A stretch of DNA of 64,000 nucleotides from Halalkalibacter sp. APA_J-10(15) (GCF_023017105.1 NZ_JALKEV010000003.1:247394-311393); one strand, 5' to 3'; positions 55,503 to 63,762 are shown, counted from the stretch's first letter. Program-made: numbers and translations. Notes: generated from the sequence alone by a model not told the origin.

Positions 55503-55839
55503 TCTGAAGAAATTACGATTTAAAGAGGCTATACAAGACGCTCGTAAACAAAGAGAGCAAGTAGCTAGTGACATAGGAATGTTGCTTGAGCGTGAATCTA
55601 AAGTTCGTGCCCCTGTCGGTAAGACTGGACATTTAAGACGTAGCACAGGCTCAGATGTTGACCATCAAGATAATCAGAGTGATATTATCGTTGGTACAAA
55701 CAATGTAGAGTATGCGGAAGTGGTACACGAAGGAAGCGTAGCACGTAATATTACAGCCCAACCATATATAAGAGATTCCATTGAAGCCAATATGTCTACT
55801 ATGCAACAAATGATTGCAAAAGGAATGAAACCTAAATGA
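55495..55839 (+). CDS. HK97 gp10-like tail completion protein
   Basis: 114 residues. VRAPVGKTGHLRRST and VGTNNVEYAEVVHEGS are the gp10-family marks. The GTG start overlaps its AGGAGGTG site; the codon 8 bases behind the site is CTG (55504), which would give MKKLRF. Either start leaves the domain intact. Confidence 0.85.
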   Translation: MLNLKKLRFKEAIQDARKQREQVASDIGMLLERESKVRAPVGKTGHLRRSTGSDVDHQDNQSDIIVGTNNVEYAEVVHEGSVARNITAQPYIRDSIEANMSTMQQMIAKGMKPK

Positions 55840-56279
55840 TCACTACTATATATCAATATTTAAATGCCGATAATAAACTATGTCAATTACTCAATCACAA
55901 CCAATATGAGGATAGTTTAAAAATATTTTTTGGGCGACCAAGCACGAATAACAAAAAACAATTAAACGAAAAAGGAAGTTTTATAGACTATCCATATTTA
56001 GTTTATAATATTGTTCCATTTTCACAAAATGAAGTAACCAATGATAACCGATTGCAAATCACAGTTGTCACTGACAATGAATTAAAGCTTAATGATATTA
56101 ACAATCGATTAATTGAGTTGCTTGATTTTAAGAAGAATGTAACTGATCGCCCAAGCAATAGAATAGCTGATCAAGTGATCTTAAACTCCCAACTTATGAC
56201 TGGTGGGAGCTTTTTTTATCACAAAAATGAACAAGTATTTGAACAAATAAAATATTTCTTAGTGAAAATGAAAGGATGA
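55836..56279 (+). CDS. Tail completion/terminator protein, gp17-like
   Basis: 147 residues, ATG overlapping the previous stop. YPYLVYNIVPFSQNEVTNDNRLQITVVTDN resembles the SPP1 gp17 / lambda gpU-type fold of tail-to-head joining proteins. Position before the tail tube gene supports the call. Confidence 0.72.
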   Translation: MITTIYQYLNADNKLCQLLNHNQYEDSLKIFFGRPSTNNKKQLNEKGSFIDYPYLVYNIVPFSQNEVTNDNRLQITVVTDNELKLNDINNRLIELLDFKKNVTDRPSNRIADQVILNSQLMTGGSFFYHKNEQVFEQIKYFLVKMKG

Positions 56280-56285
56280 TGATGA

Positions 56286-56831
56286 ATGAGTGAAAAAAAA
56301 GAATCGATCTTATTTGGATCGGGGGATATATACGTCTTGCCTGAATCTGTGGATTTAGATACAAGCACAGATGCGGAAATTGAAGCAGCGATGATTAAAA
56401 TTGGGGAAAGTTCAGGAGAAGCACAATTGACCCATACACAAGAATGGCATGAAGTTAAAGGAGGAGCACAAAATAATGCCATTGCTGCTTTTGTGACTTC
56501 GGAAGACGTTATTTTTAACGGGGGCATTTGCACTTTCGATTTTAAAGCAATCAATGAAATCACGGCAACCTACTATAGTGAGGATGAAACAAAACGAACA
56601 ATGGGAATCGGAGGGAAGTTAAATGTCCCAGTCAAACAAATGTTATTTGTCCACACTAAGCGCACGGATGGTAAAAAGATCAAATTAAAAATGTACCGTG
56701 CACAAAACCGCTCAGGTATGCAGCTTACATTCTCACCTGAGAGCGAGAGTGTTTTTAATTTTGAGATAAAACTATTAGCTGACCCAACCCGTGAAAATGG
56801 AAATGTTGTAAAAATCGAAGAAGAGCTTTAA
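56286..56831 (+). CDS. Major tail tube protein
   Basis: 181 residues. SILFGSGDIYVLPE opening, the central GGICTFDFKAINEITATYY and FEIKLLADPTRENGNVVKIEEEL at the end fit siphovirus tail tube proteins. A GAAA-tetraloop terminator follows, separating abundant tube mRNA from the chaperone genes. Confidence 0.85.
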   Translation: MSEKKESILFGSGDIYVLPESVDLDTSTDAEIEAAMIKIGESSGEAQLTHTQEWHEVKGGAQNNAIAAFVTSEDVIFNGGICTFDFKAINEITATYYSEDETKRTMGIGGKLNVPVKQMLFVHTKRTDGKKIKLKMYRAQNRSGMQLTFSPESESVFNFEIKLLADPTRENGNVVKIEEEL

Positions 56832-56836
56832 TCGAG

Positions 56837-56859
56837 GAAGGGGAAACCCTTCTTTTTTT
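56837..56859 (+). terminator. Terminator after tail tube gene
   Basis: GAAGGG-GAAA-CCCTTC stem-loop, then T7. Confidence 0.78.
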
Positions 56860-56886
56860 GTTTACCAAAATTATAAATTACAAGGA

Positions 56887-57222
56887 GTGTTTTATATGTC
56901 AAAAGTAGTTGATTTAAGTTTACTAACAGGTGAGTCGTTAGTTTTAAAGTTTGGAGAGGATGATGTGTTTACAATTCCTGCTGACCCAACGAATGAGACG
57001 GTTTATAAAATTATGGATTATTACGACAAGATGGGCGAAGTAAAATCTAATCGTGAGTCAATTGAAATTTTATCAGAATTAGTAGCATTTATTTTAAACC
57101 AAGATGTCGAACGAGAGATTAATAAAGAGTTTGTGGATAAAAACATCAAAATTTCTCAACAAAATAAAATAATCCAACTTTATAAAGACAAAATCCAAGA
57201 GAACGCACAGAACCCAAACTAA
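56887..57222 (+). CDS. Tail assembly chaperone, gpG-like
   Basis: 111 residues: SLLTGESLVLKFGEDDVFTIPADPTNETVYKIMDYYDKMGE, then a helical tail. ACAAGGAG upstream. It coats the tape measure protein during tail assembly. Its last codons contain a slippery CCCAAAC and the stop follows at once, so a fraction of ribosomes should continue into the T frame at 57234. Confidence 0.85.
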   Translation: MFYMSKVVDLSLLTGESLVLKFGEDDVFTIPADPTNETVYKIMDYYDKMGEVKSNRESIEILSELVAFILNQDVEREINKEFVDKNIKISQQNKIIQLYKDKIQENAQNPN

Positions 57223-57259
57223 AAATCCCGTATTTGCCTTCTGATAAGGTAGATACGGG
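57213..57259 (+). promoter_or_regulatory. Programmed -1 frameshift signal (G/GT)
   Basis: Heptamer C CCA AAC at 57213-57219 is in the right phase (codons CCA and AAC, zero frame). Seven bases later a stem starts: CCCGTAT (57227-57233) with ATACGGG (57253-57259), and inside it CCTT/AAGG (57237-57240 with 57246-57249). After slippage the frame reads LKIPYLPSDKV and stays open to 57536, while the zero frame stops at 57220. Confidence 0.85.
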
Positions 57260-57536
57260 TTCTTTATCGTCTGAAAATTATGAGATTATGAAAGATTTTG
57301 CTTTATTAGCCCACTACTTTCACTTCGATACTGACTACATAATGCAAATGCCACACGCTCAATATTTATCCTACATTAAACAAGCTCGTGTAATGGAGTT
57401 AGAAAAAACAGAAGAAGGTCGAGAGTATTTAGATAAAGCAAAAAGGTACTTAAACCCTCGTAAAGATGCTGATTTATCGGCTATTCGTAAACTTAGTGGC
57501 TATTCAGCTAGTGAAAAAGGGGGTGAATCATCATGA
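57219..57536 (+). CDS. Tail assembly chaperone T extension (made by -1 frameshift)
   Basis: 105 codons from the slip site to the stop; with G it gives a fusion of about 216 residues. Content: FALLAHYFHFDTDYIMQMPHAQYLSYIKQARVME, the helical T domain that recruits tail tube subunits. There is no independent ribosome site, consistent with expression only as GT. Its stop overlaps the tape measure ATG. Confidence 0.82.
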   Translation, partial: LKIPYLPSDKVDTGSLSSENYEIMKDFALLAHYFHFDTDYIMQMPHAQYLSYIKQARVMELEKTEEGREYLDKAKRYLNPRKDADLSAIRKLSGYSASEKGGESS

Positions 57537-59695
57537 GTACATATAATTTAGGAGAGTATCAAACTAAAATTACAATTGATTCATCTGGGTTGGAAAAGGG
57601 ACTAGACAAAGCGAACAAAGGCATGGAAAACACTGAGAAAAAAGGTGGTAACATGGGCAAGATGTTCGCTGGCTTAGCTTTGGGAGCAGTTGCCGCTCTC
57701 GGAACAGCAATAGTGGGTATTGGTACGGCTGGATTTAAAGCAGCACAAGAGTTTCAGGAAGCTTCTAATACGATTCGAGTTGGTACAGGTGCTACAGGAG
57801 ATGCACTTAAAGAGCTAGAGGAAAGTGCTAAAACGGTATTTAAGGGCGTGCCTCAAGACATGGCTGAAGTTTCCAGTGCTCTAGCAGACTTAAATACTTT
57901 AACTGGTGCTAGTGGAAAGCCATTAGAAGACTTAACAAAGCAATATTTAGACTTGTCACGTATCACAGGTGAATCTAGTGACCAATTAATCAATACAGGT
58001 TCTAAAGCGTTTAATCAGTGGGGCATCAGTGCAGAGGAATCAGGCGATAAACTTGATCACATGTTTAAAATCTCTCAAGAGACCGGCATAGGCATGAACG
58101 ATCTCATGGGAACGATGGATTCACATGGTGCGACTATGAGAGCTATGGGAATGGACTTCGATCAAGGTGCTATCGCATTAGGGAACATTGAAGCTAGTGG
58201 TTACTCAGCAGACAAAGCCATGTCTGGGTTTAGTAAAGCCATTGCTAATATTGCAGCCGAAGGAAAAGACCCTGCCGAAATGCTTCCGCAACTAGTCAGT
58301 GATATTGAAAATATGGAAGATTCGAGTGAAGCTACATCTCTTGCTATGGAAGTGTTTGGGAAGAAGGCTGGTAGCGAGATGGCTGATATGATACGTTCAG
58401 GCGCTCTTTCTGTGGAGGAACTTGAGCAAACGATAGCTAACTCATCCGAAACAATTGAGCAAGCAGGAGAAGATACTCTCACTCTTGGGGATCGTTTCCA
58501 AATGTTTAAAGATACAGCTATGGTTGCTTTAATACCAGTTGGCGAAGCAATGATTGACATAGCAGAAAAAGTACTTCCTATTCTTCAAGCAGCTATGGAA
58601 GCTACGTTTGAATTTATTAGCGGAATCATTGACTTTTTTCGTGACAAGATTGGAGATATGCGATCAGATACCGATGGTACATTTTCGCAAATCAAAGATA
58701 CAGTTAAATCAATAATGGAATCCGTGGGGGAAATCATTCGTGTTGTGGTTGAAAAATTCACAAAGATATGGCAAAAATACGGTCATATTTTAGTTGATTT
58801 TGTCACCGATAGTTTCAATAACATCCAAAAAGTCGTAAAAGGTGTACTCGACATAGTATCAGGTATTATTGATACTGTGCTCGGAATAATTACAGGTGAC
58901 TGGGATAAAGCCTTTTCAGGTCTCCAAAAAATAACTGAGGGAGTCATGTCTGTAGTCGAAGGTATTATATCTCAAGCCCTAAACTTAATAAAAACCATTG
59001 TCAGTGGTGCGTTAGCATTAATACAGGAGTATTTCTCGTTAGCATGGGGACGAATCAGTTCAACGGTTTCGTCTGTTGTTTCAGGGATCAGTAGCGGAGT
59101 TAGAAATACACTATCTGGATTGTCTTCACGTGTCTCCTCAATATTTAGCGGTATGCTTAGCACGGCACGTAGGATTTTTAATAATATCAAAACAGCTATT
59201 CAAAATCCGATCCGTACAGCACGAGACACAGTTAGAAGAATGATCGATAATATTAAGTTGGCATTTGATTTTAGTTGGAGTTTACCAAAATTAAAAGTTC
59301 CTAGCGTAAATGTAGAAATGAAAACAAATAGTTGGGGAGTTCCTTATCCTTCATTTGATATCAAATGGCATAAGCGTGGAGGCTTTTTTGATGGTGCGAA
59401 TGTTATTGGAATTGGAGAAGCAGGTAAAGAAGCAGCAGTTCCACTTTCAAATGAATTTAGACAAATGGATCCATTTGCCGATGCTGTGTACGAACGTCTT
59501 AAAAATCAATTTGAGAGACAAGGTGTTATAAATAACCATAACACGAAGACTGAATCAGTTAATAATACATATAGTTTAAAGCCAGAAATACATATACATG
59601 TCAATGGCAACATTGGAGAAAATGATTACCGAGAGATTACTAAGCGTATGTATCGTTCGATTAACGATGGTTTGTCAAAAATGGGAAGAAAGTAA
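57533..59695 (+). CDS. Tape measure protein
   Basis: 720 residues. The N-terminal domain ends with a hydrophobic helix (MFAGLALGAVAALGTAIVGIGTAGF, about 43-67). A TP901-like core follows (EFQEASNTIRVGTGATGDALKELE, ... GKKAGSEMADMIRSG), then amphipathic repeats (350-560) and the end domain GGFFDGANVIGIGEAGKEAAVPLS...HIHVNGNIGENDYREI, which looks complete. Length sets tail length. It is the last recognisable phage structural gene; no distal tail gene follows. Confidence 0.93.
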   Translation: MSTYNLGEYQTKITIDSSGLEKGLDKANKGMENTEKKGGNMGKMFAGLALGAVAALGTAIVGIGTAGFKAAQEFQEASNTIRVGTGATGDALKELEESAKTVFKGVPQDMAEVSSALADLNTLTGASGKPLEDLTKQYLDLSRITGESSDQLINTGSKAFNQWGISAEESGDKLDHMFKISQETGIGMNDLMGTMDSHGATMRAMGMDFDQGAIALGNIEASGYSADKAMSGFSKAIANIAAEGKDPAEMLPQLVSDIENMEDSSEATSLAMEVFGKKAGSEMADMIRSGALSVEELEQTIANSSETIEQAGEDTLTLGDRFQMFKDTAMVALIPVGEAMIDIAEKVLPILQAAMEATFEFISGIIDFFRDKIGDMRSDTDGTFSQIKDTVKSIMESVGEIIRVVVEKFTKIWQKYGHILVDFVTDSFNNIQKVVKGVLDIVSGIIDTVLGIITGDWDKAFSGLQKITEGVMSVVEGIISQALNLIKTIVSGALALIQEYFSLAWGRISSTVSSVVSGISSGVRNTLSGLSSRVSSIFSGMLSTARRIFNNIKTAIQNPIRTARDTVRRMIDNIKLAFDFSWSLPKLKVPSVNVEMKTNSWGVPYPSFDIKWHKRGGFFDGANVIGIGEAGKEAAVPLSNEFRQMDPFADAVYERLKNQFERQGVINNHNTKTESVNNTYSLKPEIHIHVNGNIGENDYREITKRMYRSINDGLSKMGRK

Positions 59696-59730
59696 TGTTA
59701 ATGCGATAAATTAACGTAGTGAATATTGAT

Positions 59731-59780
59731 AAAGGGGTAAAGCTGATCTGTTTTTAAATAGACGGCTTTACCCCTTTTTT
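59731..59780 (+). terminator. Late operon terminator
   Basis: Perfect 13-bp stem (59731-59743 with 59765-59777) and T6. It overlaps the 3' end of the convergent gene at 59754 and closes the structural operon directly after the tape measure gene. Confidence 0.88.
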
Positions 59781-60374
59781 CGTTTTATGTCTTTTGAATG
59801 CTTTTAGCAAATTTTTCAAATTAGAAGAAGATGACTCATGTCCAACATAAATTTCTTTTTTATGTAAATCTTTTTTTGGATAGTAAAGGAAAAATTTATC
59901 ATCATTGCTTGAAAATTTATTGGGCTGATTGCATAACAAAACTGTGTGTTTATCGATAGATTTTATGATGTATAATTCTTTGTTTTCTTTGCCATATTCT
60001 ATAGATATTTTAAAAGTAGGTTTGCTTGTAAATTCGGAAATCATGGAATGAAAAAGAAGTATTATTATAAAAATAGAGAAAAATAGAAAAAGCGAAAAGT
60101 ATAACATGGCAACATTACTAAACTCGATAAAAAGATTCATTTCATACATTGATAAAAAAAGTAAAATGAAAACTAAAACTGAAATAGGTAATGTTTGTAA
60201 AAATCTAATCGCTAGTTTGGTTTCTTCGGTATAGAGAAGCCTGTCAATTGGAGTTGAATTAAAATATACATGCATCTTAAAGAGAAAGGCTATAGCTGAG
60301 CCTATAAGTGCGACTAAAGCTGTTATCGATAAAGTAATATTTTCTAAGAAAAAATTCAATTTTAACACCTCCAA
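59754..60374 (-). CDS. Multi-helix membrane protein
   Basis: 206 residues with three hydrophobic segments near residues 14-33, 60-78 and 85-110 and a basic cytosolic tail (KDLHKKEIYVGHESS..., KRHKTKKGVKPSI). GGAGGTG lies upstream on the minus strand. Unrecognised; stands where distal tail genes would be expected, so it is probably lysogen-expressed cargo. Superinfection exclusion is one possibility. Confidence 0.65.
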   Translation of the reverse strand: MEVLKLNFFLENITLSITALVALIGSAIAFLFKMHVYFNSTPIDRLLYTEETKLAIRFLQTLPISVLVFILLFLSMYEMNLFIEFSNVAMLYFSLFLFFSIFIIILLFHSMISEFTSKPTFKISIEYGKENKELYIIKSIDKHTVLLCNQPNKFSSNDDKFFLYYPKKDLHKKEIYVGHESSSSNLKNLLKAFKRHKTKKGVKPSI

Positions 60375-60528
60375 TTATAATTTTATACAATTATACCATA
60401 TATGTATAATTTATGAACCAATACTTTATATTCGTTATATTGAATGATTATATAGGAATGGGTGTATTTAGTTCTATTCATTTATAATATATGGTAATAT
60501 TAACTTAAAAAGTATAGGGGGATGGAAA

Positions 60529-61083
60529 ATGAATTATAAGAATAAAGTAGCAACTGCATTGTTCTACATAGGTATTGGTCAAATGATTGCTGGTTTAATT
60601 ATAGGTTTTGTTGTTGCTGGGGAAAATATAGGTACATATGCAGTCAGATATGAGATTTCTTGGGGATTGTTTTTATTAATACTAGTTAGTTGTTTCATCG
60701 CAGGAATGATTTTAATAGGATTTGCAGAGCTTATTGAAAAGCAACATGAAAATAACAACTTACTCACAAAGTTGATTGTGAGTACAAATGGTGAAGTTGA
60801 GATTGCTGCTTCAAGAGAAAGTGTAATATCAATCGATAATAAAGAAGATCGGCAAGAAGACATGGAAGCTAATGAGTTAACTAATATTCATGAGTATTTT
60901 AAAGAAAGAAATAAGGTAGTTGATGATGTAATTGCTACCCCATCAAATCATAAGTATTTAGTTAAGTCACTAGGAGAAACATATCTTGTCCAAACAGATG
61001 GAGTCTATTCAAATAAAGTGACCAAGCTTAAGCTTAGTAGTTACCCAAGCATTGAAAAATGGATGAAAGAGAATGAAATGTGA
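60529..61083 (+). CDS. Two-helix membrane protein
   Basis: 184 residues: two N-terminal helices (about 9-32 and 43-66), then a soluble part with YLVKSLGETYLVQTDGVYSN. AGGGGGAT precedes ATG. Unrecognised cargo-type gene in the right arm of the prophage. Confidence 0.62.
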   Translation: MNYKNKVATALFYIGIGQMIAGLIIGFVVAGENIGTYAVRYEISWGLFLLILVSCFIAGMILIGFAELIEKQHENNNLLTKLIVSTNGEVEIAASRESVISIDNKEDRQEDMEANELTNIHEYFKERNKVVDDVIATPSNHKYLVKSLGETYLVQTDGVYSNKVTKLKLSSYPSIEKWMKENEM

Positions 61084-61178
61084 GTAGGTGATAGTTACAA
61101 GGGGATCGCTCCTATAAACACCACCTACTCCAGTGAAATGATCAAGTAAACAGTCGATAGAGAGACATTTATTGTGTG

Positions 61179-61303
61179 TTGCACATATGACGTCAAAACG
61201 TTATAATTTCGTTAGAAGCGAGCTAAGATGTTACAGCACCTTAGCCCGTGATTTACCCATAGTAACTCCCTTGTTTTGATATAGTGTCGGGGGTTACTTT
61301 TTT
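61179..61303 (+). ncRNA. Candidate antitoxin RNA with promoter and terminator
   Basis: TTGCAC (61179-61184), 17 bases, TATAAT (61202-61207) is a strong sigma-A promoter. A transcript from about 61214 would fold GCTAAG/CTTAGC and end at a 10-bp stem (61261-61270 with 61289-61298) with T6, about 90 bases long. No ORF. Its 3' end overlaps the end of a convergent hydrophobic peptide gene, the arrangement of RatA/TxpA and SR4/BsrG type I systems. Confidence 0.7.
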
Positions 61304-61389
61304 GTTATTTTAAACATAAAACTAAATGCAGCTATTAAGAAGAGTCCTCCTGTAAATAACAATATTAATAGATTGATCACATCATCCAT
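61294..61389 (-). CDS. 31-residue hydrophobic peptide, type I toxin-like
   Basis: MDDVINLLILLFTGGLFLIAAF... ending SFMFKITKK: a single membrane helix with a basic tail, the form of TxpA/BsrG/holin-like toxins. A very strong AAGGGGGGTGAG site precedes ATG. A 6-bp hairpin (61420-61425 with 61434-61439) lies in the leader. The antisense RNA at 61214-61303 is complementary to the last codons and the 3' untranslated part. Not listed as a known family member; the call rests on architecture. Confidence 0.65.
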   Translation of the reverse strand: MDDVINLLILLFTGGLFLIAAFSFMFKITKK

Positions 61390-61439
61390 AACTCTCACCC
61401 CCCTTAAGTAGATTGAGTGACAAGCTTTAGAGCGCTTGT

Positions 61440-62005
61440 TCTCTTGATTAATAACCTACCATAATCCTTCTCTAGTCATAATAGATCGATTTTTTAACAC
61501 ATAAAATCTTCAATTTGAGAAAATCCTTGAATTTAAAATTTTGTAAACTTAAGTAATCACTTTTGCTATAAAGGTGTACAATATTTGATAAAATTTTATA
61601 TAATTTGGGTCTTTGGACTTATTTTGAAAATGAAACCTAAAATAATTATTTTTATTATTTCCAATAAAAGTAAGGAGTTGATAAGGAGGATTGACAATTA
61701 TAATATCTTCCAGTGTGCTTTAATTGGTCATATTTAACCTTATTAATTTTGTGACATTATATTTCAAAGGAGTTGTGTCACATAAAGATTGTACAGCAGT
61801 TAGGAAAAAAATATAAAAATATCCTCTTGTGATGCAGAAGGATAAATAGCGAAGGTTATATCGATGTGTTCATCCTAAAGTTTACCTTTTGATTAGTATA
61901 ATTGTATTGAAATATACGTTTGTTAATCAAGTTTCGTTATAAATATTTACAGAAAACTAGCCCTTAAACACTGTTCGTGTGGTAATATTTTGTTAAATTA
62001 CATAA
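61440..62005. other. AT-rich non-coding stretch
   Basis: No reading frame with a ribosome site and no clear hairpin terminators. Fragments such as AAGGAGGATTGACA (about 61684) and CAAAGGAGTTG (about 61767) look like ribosome sites without a following gene, so it may be decayed coding DNA. The toxin promoter should be in its left end but no good -35/-10 pair was seen. Confidence 0.5.
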
Positions 62006-62021
62006 TTGAGGAGTGGTTATA

Positions 62022-62849
62022 TTGGGCTGTTTTTTAGTAGGACTTTTATTCTTTTTTTGTGTTCTGCTTTTTGGTGTCGATCCAATTTTAGGGGGTATCT
62101 CTTTTGTTGTGTTAATAGGTGTTTCAATCTATTTGGCTATTAGTGATAATCAGAAACAAAAGGAATTACAAGATAATAAAACTAATAAATTAAAAGATTT
62201 AATTAATAAACTGGAAAATTTTAAGATTACAAATGAAATAATCTCTTACGATTTAGATACTGCTTTATTACTAGATGAAAAAAATAATAAAATAGCAATA
62301 ATTAGAAGTGAAGGTGAGTATGTACGCTCTTATGATTACAACGAACTGTTAGAGTCAGAAATCTTTGAAGATGGTGTAACTGTTAGCAAAACTTCTAGAA
62401 GTAGTCAAATGGGTGGTGCTTTGCTTGGCGGTGTACTTGCTGGTGGCGTTGGTGCTATTATAGGTGGGTTATCTGGAAGTTCAACATCGTCTCAAGAAGT
62501 GAATAGTATTGATATGGAAATCGTAGTTAATGATACTAAAGAGCCTATCTTTGTAATCAATTTTGCTAAGGCTGACGTTCTTGATTTTAATGGTAAGCCA
62601 ATACCAATGAAGAAAGATGATGAGAAATACAAAGAAGGTATTAGAAATGCAAATTATTGGCACAGTTTAATAAGTGTATTAATAAAAAAAGCGGATGAAA
62701 TTGATAAAGAAAAAGAAAAAAATGAAGCGATTACTCAACAACAAAAATATTCAGTAGCAGATGAATTAAAAAAATTAAAAGACCTATATAATGAAGGGAT
62801 ATTGTCAGCAGATGAATTTGAATCACAAAAGAAAAAAATATTATCATAG
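62022..62849 (+). CDS. Membrane protein with C-terminal SHOCT domain
   Basis: 275 residues from TTG 62022, with GAGGAG 9-10 bases upstream. Two N-terminal hydrophobic segments, a middle soluble domain with a glycine-rich stretch (MGGALLGGVLAGGVGAIIGGL), and the end SVADELKKLKDLYNEGILSADEFESQKKKIL, a typical SHOCT motif. Such proteins are frequent in phages and mobile elements; function unknown. Last gene of the prophage. Confidence 0.78.
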   Translation: MGCFLVGLLFFFCVLLFGVDPILGGISFVVLIGVSIYLAISDNQKQKELQDNKTNKLKDLINKLENFKITNEIISYDLDTALLLDEKNNKIAIIRSEGEYVRSYDYNELLESEIFEDGVTVSKTSRSSQMGGALLGGVLAGGVGAIIGGLSGSSTSSQEVNSIDMEIVVNDTKEPIFVINFAKADVLDFNGKPIPMKKDDEKYKEGIRNANYWHSLISVLIKKADEIDKEKEKNEAITQQQKYSVADELKKLKDLYNEGILSADEFESQKKKILS

Positions 62850-62974
62850 TCTTATCTTTGTTAAGTTTTTGAATTAACAATTATATATGATATTTTCATA
62901 GAAAGATGGCTAAACACAATTTCAGCTGTCTTTTTCTGTATAGGTTAATAAAAAATATACACCAATATTATAAC

Positions 62975-63012
62975 GTAAGATTAAGCAAATAAAATTAATT
63001 TCTTAATCTTAC
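62975..63012. repeat. Candidate integrase arm sites, right
   Basis: GTAAGATTAAG (62975-62985) and CTTAATCTTAC (63002-63012) are an inverted pair 90-127 bases inside attR. They match the CTTAATCTTTC copies inside attL in 10 of 11 bases. The pair can also form a hairpin. Nothing else was seen in 62850-63101. Confidence 0.55.
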
Positions 63013-63101
63013 TGGACAGTTTAAAAGTCGTATGGTATATTTTACTCATCAGAAAAAATGGCTATGAAAGATGCTGAAAGTGTTGATATATAAGGGTTTT
63101 G

Positions 63102-63197
63102 TGCAAATGGGGCAAAATCCATCGCAAAAGAAAATTAATCAGATGATGAAAGCGATGCAAAAGCAGCAACAAACGAAATAACAATGGACGAGCACCT
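63102..63197 (+). repeat. attR, 96-bp direct repeat
   Basis: Identical to 31747-31842. It holds the original bacterial 3' end of yneF (26 codons and stop), now without a start. Its right edge lies inside the left arm of the yneF terminator. Confidence 0.92.
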
Positions 63198-63216
63198 CCC
63201 ATATAGAGGTGTTTTT
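63193..63216 (+). terminator. Original yneF terminator, displaced
   Basis: CACCTC/GAGGTG stem (63193-63198 with 63206-63211) and T5. At attL only CACCT is left, so the intact yneF copy lacks this terminator. Confidence 0.78.
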
Positions 63217-63264
63217 CTACTTAATGTAGGGTGAAGATGTTAGGCTTGAAATGAGGTGAGCGCC

Positions 63265-63762
63265 ATGAATGATCTATATATATGGATGACAACGCTTGGT
63301 GCGATAGGAATGGCTACTATGGCGATCGTTATCCGCTTAAAGGCAATAAAACGTCCAGCTACGATAAAAAAAATTATTCTACCTCCAATGTTTATGTCGA
63401 CAGGTTTTTTTATGTTTTTATACGAGCCGGCTCGTCCTGACCTCCTACAGGTCATTGAAGCATTAGCAGTTGGGATGTTTTTTTCAATTTTACTCATTAA
63501 AACATCAACGTTTGAAATCCGAAACGAGCAAATTTATTTAAAGCGTTCAAAAGCATTTGTTTTTATTCTAATTGGACTATTACTATTACGGATTCTTTTC
63601 AAATTAGTCATAGGTGACTCGATTTATGTTGAAGAGCTAGCAGGTATGTTCTTTTTATTGGCATATGGTATGATAGTCCCTTGGAGAATTGCTATGCTAG
63701 TGAAATACAGAAAAATGGAGAAAGAGTTAGATGAAAAGTCCTTTATACCAGCTCAAACATAA
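63265..63762 (+). CDS. ccdC: CcdC/YneJ family membrane protein
   Basis: 165 residues from ATG 63265 (GAGGTGAG upstream; GTG 63256 overlaps that site). Four or five membrane helices with RPATIKKIILPPMFMSTGFFMF, FEIRNEQIYLKRSKAFVFI and GMIVPWRIAMLVKYRKM, the DUF1453/CcdC pattern. In B. subtilis yneJ lies near ccdA, which is not present between yneF and this gene here. A role in cytochrome c maturation is inferred only. Confidence 0.88.
   Translation: MNDLYIWMTTLGAIGMATMAIVIRLKAIKRPATIKKIILPPMFMSTGFFMFLYEPARPDLLQVIEALAVGMFFSILLIKTSTFEIRNEQIYLKRSKAFVFILIGLLLLRILFKLVIGDSIYVEELAGMFFLLAYGMIVPWRIAMLVKYRKMEKELDEKSFIPAQT

Larger units (their letters stand above)
31747..63197 (+). mobile_element. Prophage integrated in yneF, SPP1-like morphogenesis, apparently incomplete
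   Basis: Bounded by the 96-bp att repeats and about 31.36 kb per unit. The integrase is next to attL, and the interior has phage regulators, terminase, portal, capsid and tail genes in the SPP1 order. The DNA looks more AT-rich than the host. Nearly all genes point right. Distal tail, tail-tip, holin and endolysin genes are not found, so self-propagation is doubtful. Besides phage genes it carries a YonO-like RNA polymerase, an AbiV-like gene, a second recombinase, a tRNA and a probable type I toxin. Confidence 0.95.

Noticed and set aside
57533-59695. Tape measure gene truncated at its 3' end
   Set aside because: The C-terminal domain and closing sequence look complete; the loss concerns the genes after it.
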